Positions 43,782-53,800 of a stretch of 64,000 nucleotides of DNA are shown one piece after another. Position 1 is the stretch's first letter, and each line of letters begins with the position of its first letter. The position numbers and the translations under genes were made by a program. The notes under the pieces are model-generated. The model made no database searches. It was not told the DNA's origin and worked only from the letters and a program-made list of their open reading frames with translations. Source of the stretch: Aquila chrysaetos chrysaetos (Eukaryota > Chordata > Aves > Accipitriformes > Accipitridae); assembly GCF_900496995.4 (NCBI RefSeq), contig NC_044005.1, forward strand, positions 51,036,517-51,100,516. Direction: 5' to 3'.

Positions 43782-46524
43782 TCACTCTTGTTTTTCAAGA
43801 TAGCCCTGTATCAAGCCTTGAACCCGAGAAAGAATAATCTCATTGGAGCTGCTGCACTCTTCTGGGCCGTATGGTGGGTCAATAGTTAATACCCCTGCCA
43901 CGCATAGCGTTCTTCCCGATTCACCTTGCTCTGTTACAGGGATGTGGTTTGTTTCTAGCCAAGTCTTCAAGTTGTTCTTCCTCTTTTCAAGTTCCTCTGG
44001 GCTGTAGGCTTTGCTTTCTTCAGGTGCAAATATGCAGGAAAGCCGTTGCTTCATTTCATCGTCCCCTTCTTTCAGTATTTCGACCTCCTGGACAGCATGG
44101 CCCAAGACAACGGATATGGACACTTCTTCATTCTCCAGGAATGTTGCAAGGACAATACTGCCAAGGAAAGAAGTATGTATGAGTCACTGTACTTAACTGA
44201 AGACTGAGAAACACAGGCCAAGATTCTTGGAGATGAGTGCTCATTAGCATCACTGTAACCCAGGTATTTAGGCAATATGGAGTACCCAGCATTTTTCTTG
44301 AAAAGCATGCTGCTATACCCTTAAAATACTGAAAATGCGGGGCTTTGCAGGTAACTTCTGGCCTTGAATTTGAAACTACTCTAGATACTGTCAAGCAGAA
44401 CGTTACTTTAAAAAAGCAAAGTGTACATTAAAATCAGGACTGGGAATCTAAGTATTTTTGTACAGCATTCCCAGCCTTGCTGAAGAACCTTAAATCTTCC
44501 AACATTCAAAAAGACCAATACATTCATACATTCAGCACTTTCAATGCTGAAGGCAATGGTGGCAGCTGACAACATCAGAACCTTTTAATGATGAATTATT
44601 AATACTTAGTTATTGATCATTACTAAAAGAATTTTTTTTTTTAATGAGTGTTGCTAGTTTCTTAACTGAAAACTATAGCTTGATGTGCTGGGTTTGGCTG
44701 GGGTAGAGTTAATTTTCTTCACAGTAGCTGGTATGGGGCTGAGTTTTGGATTTGTGCTGGAAACAGTGTTGATAACACAGGATGTTTTCATTACTGCTGA
44801 GCAGTGCTTACCCAGAGCCAAGGGCTGTTCTGCTCCTCACCCCACCCCACCAGCAAGCAGGCTGGGGGGGGGGCACAAGGGGTTGGGAGGGGACACTGCC
44901 GGGCTGACCCCGACTGACCCAAGGGATATCCCAGACCATGGGACGTCATGCTCTGTAATACAGAGCTGGGGGAAGAAGGAGGAAGGGGGGAGACATTTAG
45001 AGTGATGGCGTTTGTCTTCCCAAGTCACCGTTACGTGTGATGGAGCCCTGCTTTCCTGGAGATGGCTGAACACCTGCCTGCCCAGGGGAAGTGGTGAATT
45101 AATTCCTTGCTTTGCTTTGCTTGTGTGCGCAGCTTTTGCTTTACCTATTAAACTGTCTTTATCTCAGCCCATGAGTTTTCTCAGTTTTATTCTTCTGATT
45201 CTCTTCCCCATCCCACCAGGGGGGAGTGAGCAAGTGGCTGTGCAGGGCTTAGTTGCTGGCTGGGGTTAAACCACAACACTTGACTATTACAATGGGAACA
45301 CACCACAGCAGGTTCTGGCTCATGTTATAGCAGCCTGGTCTTTTCCCAAGGGCACTTACATCCCAGAAGTCCTAAAGTACAGGTAGGAAGGCAGCTTGTT
45401 GCCAGGATCTCTTCCCCATATGTCAACGAAGAGCATCTTCCCTCTTGTGGGAAGAAAAATTCCAGAATTTGATGCCAGCATTTTGCTAATCTACTGTTGC
45501 CACCATTAGAGGAAATAATGACTTTTTGGGAAACGTGCAATGAAATGTGCCTTGATTTTAGCCTGGGCCATCCCCAGAATCACTCACAGGTGTGCACACC
45601 TTTCCTACCAAAACAATAAGCAACTCCAAGAGAAGACAGAGTATCAGAGCTACTCCAGAGTTGAAGCAACAACCAATTCTTCTGAAAAACATCAGAATCT
45701 GGATGTTTTAGTTTCTAGCCTCCATCTTGTGCTCACAACCAAAAAGGTATGAAAAAGCTCTGGCAGCAAGGAGCCAAATTTCTGCCTATTCCCTGGTGCG
45801 TTCTGCCTTTCAAACCCTGTTTTCAAGTTACTCACTTGAGATACTAGAGACCTGTCTTTCTGGACAATGACATCTGACTTTCTGTCCAATGCCCTTGCTG
45901 ATTTTCCCTGCTTCCTCTCCAAAGCAGCCGCTACACCCTCACGGGTGTCTAGCTGTAGGGGAAAGCAGGGCATCGATGCAAGAACTCTGGACAGAGGATA
46001 AGGATTTCAACACCTAAAGCATTAAAAACGTTCCTGCATCCCCGCTCTCTTTGTGAGGCAGGCCTTGGTATATTATTAAAAATAGTCCTAAATGCATGGA
46101 TATCATTTAAAGTACTAACCTCAGGTCCACAATAAAGTTAGCGTGAATCCACATGTTATCTATTCCCCAAATTTATCAGTCCTTTGAATGAGATTAAAGT
46201 GGATTTAGGTGAACTGGCCTCATCAGCTACAATATTACTTTCTCTTAGGCCTTGCCATTTAAAAAAACAGGACACGCAGCCCCAACATGCAGTTTTTGCT
46301 CCAAATAAGTTTGCTTCAGTCTTGGGATCTTTTCTCTTCCTGAAAAACTTGTTTTCTCTTGGCCTTACAGAAGCAAAAGCTTTGTTTGGTACTTACCTGG
46401 CAGAAACTGGATCGACTGTTAAGACCCATCCTTCATACTCATGTTTCTCAATTGCAGCAACTTTCACCATTTTGTTCACGTACGTTTCCCAGTCTAGAGG
46501 GCTCTTCCTCTGCCAGTCATTCAT
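43782..46524 (-). CDS. GEMIN6: GEMIN6, SMN-complex component (complete)
   Basis: Gem-associated protein 6, which pairs with GEMIN7 in the SMN complex that assembles Sm rings on spliceosomal snRNAs. Two coding exons on the minus strand: 46524-46397 (MNDWQRKSPLDWETYVNK to DPVSA) and 44157-43782 (IVLATFLENEEVS to GYLEKQE), joined with phase 2. Together they give 504 nt, 167 aa, the same length as human GEMIN6. The N-terminal half is the Sm-like fold; the C-terminal half holds the conserved GRTLCVAGVLTIDPPYGPE. The ATG lies five bases inside an exon starting at 46529, so 5' UTR exons lie upstream, probably in the CpG island near 47 kb. The gene lies between the two SRSF7 copies and its 2.2-kb intron contains a solo LTR in the opposite orientation. 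No defect seen. Confidence 0.95.
44684..45278 (+). mobile_element. Solo LTR of an avian endogenous retrovirus (ERVL-like)
   Basis: A 595-bp LTR running from TGTGCTGGG to CCACAACA, flanked by the same five bases, CTTGA, at 44679-44683 and 45279-45283. A five-base target duplication suits the ERVL class. The sequence resembles an LTR family that is abundant in many bird genomes. No internal retroviral sequence remains, so it is a solo LTR left by recombination, whole as a single LTR. It sits antisense inside the GEMIN6 intron. Intact target duplications suggest moderate rather than great age. Confidence 0.9.
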
Positions 46525-46879
46525 ATTTCCTACATCCAGAACGTAGAAAATAGCCAGGGTGATTAGCAGAAGCAATGAATCCTTTTGCTTTGCCCTTCAC
46601 ATCAGAACTGAGTTTGCCTCCAGGTAAAGATCTTCCACCTGTCTTAAGCACAATTTGATTTTTTTAAAAGCAAACATTCACACAAGTGGTTTGCATATCG
46701 CTGCAGCTCTGTAATTTCCCACCCACTTCGCGTGTTTTTTGGGGCACACAGCAAAGCCTCACACATCACTCTTCTGCTAACTTAACACTTCCCCGTTGCA
46801 TTCAACATTCCATTTATTGCTCTGCCCTCTTACAAGACCTTCGGGACGCCCGTCCCTTGAGGACAGAAGTTTACCGGCT

Positions 46880-47720
46880 TTGCTCTGCGTACTGGCACAT
46901 CCCCCGTGCCCAAGCCCTTCCACCGCCTGCGGAGAAGCGGCGTCCGCCCGCGTCCCGGCTCTATCCTCACCCCTGACGGCAGGGCGAGCAGCAAGCGCCG
47001 TTACACTCCTCCCCCCGCACCAGTTGCGCGACCGGTAAGGACGGTAAAGCCACCCCTGCCACAGCCCGGGGCCGCCCGAGCATTCGCCTCCGTCCCAGCA
47101 CCCCTCGGCGGAGAGAGATGGGGGCAGCGCAGAGCGGGAGGCCGAAGGGCCGGAGGAAGCTCCCTCCCGGCTCCCCGGCGCTGCCACCCCCCCTCAGTGC
47201 CTGCCCGCTGCCGGCGGAGGCAGCAGGCGGCGGGACGGGCAGCGGGGGCAGCCGGACGGAGCCGGCAGGGAGAGCAGCCGGGCGCCGCGGGGGCGGGGCA
47301 GGGCAGCACCGCGGGTCCCCCCCGCCCCGGCCCCGCACCCGCATCCCCGCTCGCCGGCCGCCCGGTTCCCGGCCCTGCCGAGGGCGCCCGGGAGCTGGAG
47401 CTGGGCCCGGCCCCGGCGGGACCGCCGCTTCCTGCTGCCGCCGCGCACCCCGCACCCCCCCGCCGCACACACCGTGGAGCACGACGGGCGAGGCTGCCGA
47501 GGCCGGGAAACGCTCAGAGCCGGCGCGTTCTGTAAAGGCGGGTGTGCACGTCCATCAGGTGTAGGGCCGTACACACGAGGGCGGCTTGCGAAACGAGGAG
47601 GCGGGGCCCGCAGCGCTTAAACCCGCCCGGCGTTCGGTGTTCTGCCCCGCTGCACCCGGTCCGCCCGCGCCCCCGCCCGTGCTCCGGGGCCGCTAACCCC
47701 AAAATGGTCGCTCGAGCCCC
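46880..47720. promoter_or_regulatory. CpG island, probable GEMIN6 promoter
   Basis: A strongly CpG-rich block lies upstream of the first GEMIN6 coding exon on the minus strand. It presumably holds the noncoding first exon and start of transcription. I could not fix the exon boundaries. Long open frames on both strands are composition artefacts. No TATA box is evident. Confidence 0.6.
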
Positions 47721-47773
47721 TTCAGGCCATCTGTGTGCTGATTCAAACAAACTAACGCAATAGTTTGATTAAC

Positions 47774-48322
47774 TGTTAAGTAGGTATTCTTTATTGGCAG
47801 CGCTGGATGCACGGGGGATCGCTCCACCTATCGTGCACACCGTCGGGCCTAATTGTGCAGGTTAAGTGCATGTTCTACATACATATTCACTAGATTTCAT
47901 TAGTTTTCCGGGAAACTATTAGCATATGCAAATGTCCTTTACGCAGGCGCATTGAAGGTCTCTGGTGGTCTTCCATAGTCTTCCTCACTTGTCCGCTATT
48001 TGACCCTCCTCAGGTGATTCTGTGCAGTATGGTCCTTTATGTGTTTTGATACGTCAGTGCTTGTTAGTGCTCTTATTATGTAAGTTTTCATTAGTGATGT
48101 AAAACCATATGGCTAGTTTAAGCTAAATTATCTACAAGGATGAGAACAAAGGCAGGAGTTCTTATCTTTTCCAGCCCTGTCTATTCAAGCAAGGCCTCTG
48201 CTTGTGCCTTCTCAACAAGATCATAAATTCATCAAACATTTAATTAAGTTCTGTGATTGCTCATGGCTCCTTCTTGCTCATCACTCCCAAGTACCAGTCT
48301 CTGACAGGCTTAATCCTTGACA
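47774..48322 (-). mobile_element. LTR-like repeat, copy 1
   Basis: Read on the minus strand this 549-bp segment starts TGTCAAGG and ends CTTAACA, the TG...CA form of retroviral LTRs. It has an AATAAA signal (minus) about 20-30 bases from its end. It is related over most of its length to 49560-50090, same orientation, at roughly 75-80 percent by eye. I could not confirm a target duplication. Family unassigned; old. No retroviral internal region was recognised between the two copies. Confidence 0.55.
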
Positions 48323-48329
48323 AACACCA

Positions 48330-49550
48330 GTCCTTGGTATGTAAAGTTACAGAGAGATAATCATTAAGCAATAAGCAGTTCGTTCTCTATATACCTACGC
48401 GTAAGTATGTAGAGATGGGCGCTGTGTGTACCTGCTCTGTAAAAATAAGGTATTTTTGCTCCAGGGCTTTGAGTTGTCTTCACAAGCTTTCCTGTGCTGC
48501 TGTGAAGGTGAAAAAACTTGATTTCTGCCCCCCTGGATCCAAAAGCTGCTCTATTTTAACACTACTAATGAAAAGCTTCCTATGGATGAAGCAAACAAGC
48601 TGCCATCATTTCAGTAATTTCAGTGAAAGCAAGCATGCAATGATTTTGTGAGCATAACAGAAAAAATATCAAGGGTACAAAATGAGATCATCTTATTTTG
48701 CAGGCTTAAGGAGGTAATTTTTTGTTTTTGTGATGTTTGAATTCAGCTTCCACCGTGCTATGGGGATTATTTACGAATGGCTTATGCCACTGTGTTCAGC
48801 TACTGTTTTCTTTTGCATTTCTAGTTTATTAGAAAGCAGGAATTAGCAAATCTAATTGTTTTCACTATGAGCAAGCAACGCAATAGCAAATCTGTTTGAA
48901 AGGTAAGTGGTGGAAAGAAGGAACGTAGCTTATTTTTATATATTTATGTGCGTATCATGTTTTAGTCATTTACAGTCTAAATAGCTTCCTAACTGGTCCC
49001 CTTCTGGATCACAGACTGGAGGGCAGTTTGTTCAAAGTCCCTTTTGAGCAAAATACTCCACACATCTTTGGATTTAATTCTTGCTAGTCTCGGTCCCCGC
49101 TCTCCCCACCCCTGCCATTGTTGCCCATGTGGTTATTTAATTGTTCTGAACCACGAAGCCCTGGAGTACTTTTTTACCCTGTCATCTCAGCCATACCTTA
49201 CAGATACAGGTCACTATCGTGGGCAGTTAGTCCAGCTCTCTCACCATAAATTTAACCTTCATGAAGGTCACAAAGAAGTGCAACTCTCCTAACTCAAGTA
49301 ACTGCACTAGCGGAAGCTCCTGGCGGAGGTCACGTCGTAAATAGGCCATTCGGGAGACGACAGCCACTTGTCTGGTGAGAACAGCTCTGCTGGTCTTGCC
49401 ACCCTGCCTTCCCAAAGCCTGCAGCGTCCTTTTGGGAGGATGGCTGCAAGCCTGAAGCACTTCCCTGCGCCCCGCCGGCCTCCCCTCCGGAGGTGGCCCC
49501 CTGCCGCCGTCCTGTTACCGTAAATCGGCAGGTCAGAAACTCTCCGAGAC
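48330..49550. other. Spacer between the two LTR-like repeats
   Basis: About 1.2 kb between the related repeats. I recognise no gag, pol or env similarity and no host exon. It may be host sequence between two separate insertions, or diverged remnant sequence. Confidence 0.4.
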
Positions 49551-49559
49551 TCGGTTTTG

Positions 49560-50090
49560 GAGTTTTGGAAAACAGGCATTCTTCGCATACCCCCGTCAGA
49601 TCTAGTCGTATGGTTTACATACAAGTTCTAGATGCATATTCATTAGATTTCTGAGAATTTTCATACATATTCATTAATTTTTCCCAGGAGATTATTAGCA
49701 TATGTAAATGTCCTTTGCGCAGGCCTTTTCAGGTGCTATGGTGGTCATCAGGGGTCCTCTGGTGGTCTTCCATAGTCTTCCTCACTTGTCCGTTACTTGA
49801 CCCTCCTTAGCGGATTCTGCACAGTATGGTCCTTCACATGTTTTGGTACAACTTACCCTATGGAATGCTCGTTAGTACTTCTTATGTTTACATTAGTGAT
49901 GCAACCCATATGGTACTTTAAGCTAAATTATCTACAAGGACAGGAACAAGGACAGAAGTTCTTATCTTTCCCGGCCATATTTATCCAGCAAAGTCCTATC
50001 TGTGCGTTTTTCACCAAAAATCATAAATTCACCAAGCACCCAGTTCAGTTTTAATTGCTCATGCTTTCCTTCTGTTCAGCTTTGGTTTTC
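49560..50090 (-). mobile_element. LTR-like repeat, copy 2, beside the SRSF7-A promoter
   Basis: Related to 47774-48322 in the same orientation, sharing long landmarks such as ggtggtcttccatagtcttc and taagctaaattatctacaag. Its outer end near 50090 is incomplete compared with copy 1 and lies about 350 bases upstream of the SRSF7-A start codon, at the edge of the CpG island. Old, family unassigned. Confidence 0.5.
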
Positions 50091-50099
50091 CCAACCTTC

Positions 50100-50815
50100 G
50101 GCCTCTACCATATCAGTCCCCTTCGCTCACCTCAGGGCCCCGCCGCTGCCGGAAGCCCCCCCCCCCACTCCCGGTGGCGCAGGGGCTACCGAGAGACACC
50201 CCCGCCTCCGCCGCCGCCCCGATGGGCGCCGGGCCCGTCCCGTCCCGTCCCGTTCCTGTCAGGGGCCATCGGCCGCACCCCGCCGTCGCCGTGGCAACCG
50301 GCGCCCCCGCTGCTCCGCCCTGTGCCCCCCCCCCCCCGGCGCGCGCCTGCGCGGCGCCCGAGGGAGGCGGGAGTGCCGGGCAGGGCGCAGGCGCGGTCGG
50401 CGGCGCGTGCGCGCGGAGGGGCGGTCGGCGGGGCCGTTAGGATGTCGCGTTACGGCCGCTATGGAGGCGGTGAGTTCCCGGGGCGGCGGGCGCGGCGGGC
50501 GACGGCGAGGGCGGCTTGGGGGAAGGGGCGATCGCCGCGAGAGAGCGGGGCGGGCGGCGGAGCGGGAAGGAAGGCGAGGCGAGCCTAGCCGAGGCGAGCC
50601 GAGGCGAGGCGGCCGCCGCCATTTTGCGTCAGCGACCGTGGGGGAGGGGGTGCGCCCGCGCGTGTGCCGCTGCTGGCGGTGAAGGCGGGAGCGGGCCGCG
50701 CCGACAAGATGGCCGTGCCCGAGCGGGGCGGGGCGGGCCGGGCCGGGGGCGCCGCCCCCCGCCGCTTGAGCCCGCCCGTGCTCCGGCTCCGGCGCTGATC
50801 CCGGCTTCGCTCCCG
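50100..50815. promoter_or_regulatory. CpG island and promoter of SRSF7-A
   Basis: CpG island surrounding the start codon at 50442. YY1-type cores appear downstream of it, in intron 1: AAAATGGCGGC on the minus strand near 50613-50624 and AAGATGGCCG near 50706 on the plus strand. Copy B has a YY1 core in the matching intron, though the rest of the two promoter regions no longer align. Confidence 0.65.
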
Positions 50816-53800
50816 GCAGAGACCAAGGTGTACGTGGGGAACCTGGGCACGGGCGCGGGCAAAGGCGAGCTGGAGAGAGCCTTCAGCTACTACGGGCCCC
50901 TGAGAACCGTGTGGATCGCCAGGAACCCGCCGGGGTTTGCCTTCGTGGAGTTCGAAGACCCGAGGGATGCTGAAGACGCTGTCCGCGGACTTGATGGGAA
51001 GTATGTGTGCATTTCAGGCGTTAGCAGGAGCTACAGCCGGTTTTAAGGCCAGAGAGGGAACCGGGGTTTTTCTCTGTGGTTCTCCTTTTTGTAGTTCTAC
51101 CGTAAACAGTAACGATTAACTTAGAGCCATCGCGGACTTGTTGCAGGGTGATATGTGGCTCCAGGGTTAGAGTGGAAGTGTCAACAGGGATGCCTCGTCG
51201 CTCCCGTTACGACAGGCCTCCTGCGCGGCGCCCCTTTGACCCTAACGACAGATGCTACGAGTGTGGTGAGAAAGGCCACTATGCTTATGATTGTCACCGC
51301 TATAGTCGCCGAAGGAGGAGCAGGTACGTGTGGGGCCAGGGTGGCTGGGTTGCTTCGCCAGTTCACTTTTGTGTAGCTCTTGTTAGCAAAGAACAGAATG
51401 TTACGCCAGTTTTCTTTAAACTTTAACGCTAGAATAAATGTATAGGTGTATATTACAATTTGTTGCTATTTCTATCAAATGTTAATATCTTAATAATCAA
51501 CCTGGTCAAAACCTTTCAGGTTTCTTCGTTTGAGTCAGTCGCCTTGATTCAGAATGTCACGAGCCTTAAGATTTCATGCTGAGGCGCCTTGCAAATCCGA
51601 CACTTAAGATCCTCCTAGACCTTGAGGTGATCAGCATAAGAGGCCAGATCCCCTCGAGCCATCTACACGTAGCTTCACCTTATTCTTTAAGGGCAGAAAA
51701 TTTGAGACGGTGATCGCCGTAACAGTAAATTTGGCTTTCAATTGGGGCCCCCCTCCGGTTTAGAAAGAGGAACACCAGATTGACCACATTCCCACCTAGA
51801 AAAATCTTCTTGCGTCAATCAAGCCTCACCCTGGCTCATTGGGCTGTCAGTTTGATCGTCGTTAGATTGAAGAGAACACCTAGATGCAGCGATCGGCTAT
51901 AGATACTTCTAGATCGTCTAGATCTGCTAGACCTTGGGCCAAAGAGGGTCGACCTGCAAACTTGCAAGGTTTATTTTAAATACACATTACAGTGTTTTCT
52001 ATTCTAATGTAATTCTGCAATGTAATTCAGCTTTTAACATTTTTCTAGGTAGTAAAATGCTCAAGACAAGTAGGCCCAGAGATTTTTCCAACTGACAGAT
52101 GCTAGTTCTTTAGTTGTCTGAAATCAGTTTTGACTTCAGCAGGGCCTCACATGCACTGATGGCTGCAGCTGTTTCCTGATACCTGTTTTCTCTAACCTAA
52201 AACCAGGTCCCGGTCTAGATCCCGTTCAAGGTCCCGAGGAAGAAGGTATTCTCGGTCACGCAGTCGGAGTCGTGGTAGGAGGTGTGCTTAAGTTTGTCTT
52301 TTATTCCTATTTGCTTCTTTTGCTTGGAAAAAGCTACACTTGTACAACTCTTCAATTGACTTCTTTGCAGGTCCCGGTCAGCTTCCTATCGTAGGTCCCG
52401 GTCCATTTCTCCTCGTAGGTCTAGGTCTGTGTCTCCCCGCCGGTCCCGATCGGGTTCCTTGAAGAGATCAAGGTAATTATTAGTAGTTTTTAACAGGTTG
52501 TGTGCTTTGTTTTTGTTGCTGTTTTTCATTTTAGTTAAGGGATTCAAAAAGGTATTGGGTGGCAGACTTTGAAAGATGTTGACCTCTAGAAATCAGACTG
52601 TAGCATGCTTTGAAAAGTTTCTGATAATCCTAGTTGAATTTACAGGCGTGGTAATATGATTAGTTTTGAGACCTTACACAGCTGCATATCCCTTGATGAA
52701 TTTTGATGTCTAAAACGTCTAATGATCATGTAGGTTTTAAGTTCAACATGTAGACATTAATCTAGAGTAGTGCTGTAATTGTCATCACTTCTGGTTGAGT
52801 TGACTTCTTTGATTTTGTTTTAATTTGTCCTAATTTGTTATTTCAGGTCTAGATCAAGATCCAGATCTAGGTCCAGATCTGTTACATGGCCCCGAAGCAG
52901 GTAAGATCTCTTCCGTGACTGTGGATACTTAGTAAAAGTTGCTTAAACATCTGTTTAGGCTTTCTAACAGCTGTTAACATTTTCAGAAAAAACTGTGGTT
53001 TTGCTCCACTAACTTAGGGGTCTGTAGTTTTAAAAGCAGTGCAGAAGATTGTTCTTTCTCTTTTTATTGTTTTACATATCACTGACATCCAGGTCCCGAT
53101 AGTCATCACTAGTACTGTTTTGATCGAGTTGCATTAACAGCTAACATAGCAAACGAATTTAGAATTAATCTGGAAAGTTTTCTTCTTTTTCTTTGTGTAG
53201 CACACACGAGATTGTGGATTCTTCCCATTATTTGTCAGAGAAATCAGGATGCCCTTCCGGTAGTGCGTTAAAAGCATTAATGCATGTAGCCAGGCAAGTT
53301 GTGAAGGGCTTGCTAGTACCATGAGTGTTACAGCTGTTTCCAGCTCTGTTGAATAACAGAGCGTCAGTCTGCAGGAGCTGAATTCAATTTGAGATAAACA
53401 GCTGTCAGAATTATTTTGTACCAACAAATGTGCCATAAGAGTGATGATCAAATTTTAAAGGAACACGGGATGTCATTTGTTCTCTGAAATTGTAGCTTAA
53501 TCCTTCCATAGTAAGTGAATGCAGCTTGTGCTTTATGCAATCTTGTCCAGGCAGCATGGCTGACATAGGTTGATCGGATGTCCTTGGCAAGCTGTCGTAG
53601 GAGAACAAGAGTAAATTGAAGTTCCACTCTGAAGAAGATGGGACTGCTCTTGCCGCAGCCCATTCCCAGGCCTACTGTTCTGGTTTGAAATCCATAACAC
53701 AATAGTCAACCGTGAAGAAACACAAAAAAACAAAGGGAAGCTTTAGCTGAAGGGCATAAGCGGAAAAGCCTACAGCTGAAGATGGGAGATTCAGTGCTGA

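Noticed and set aside
46777-47574. Open frames of 120-209 codons on both strands
   Set aside because: Composition artefact of the GEMIN6 CpG island.
40115-52283. The SRSF7 pair as an assembly artefact
   Set aside because: Promoters, introns 1, 2 and 4-8, exon 5 onward and 3' UTRs differ clearly between the copies, so a simple misassembly is unlikely; long reads would still be the direct test.
53093-53104. Possible extra SRSF7-A exon starting with gtcccgatag
   Set aside because: It follows an AG and starts with an RS-like codon, but reaches a stop at once and has no convincing donor; kept only as a decoy splice site.
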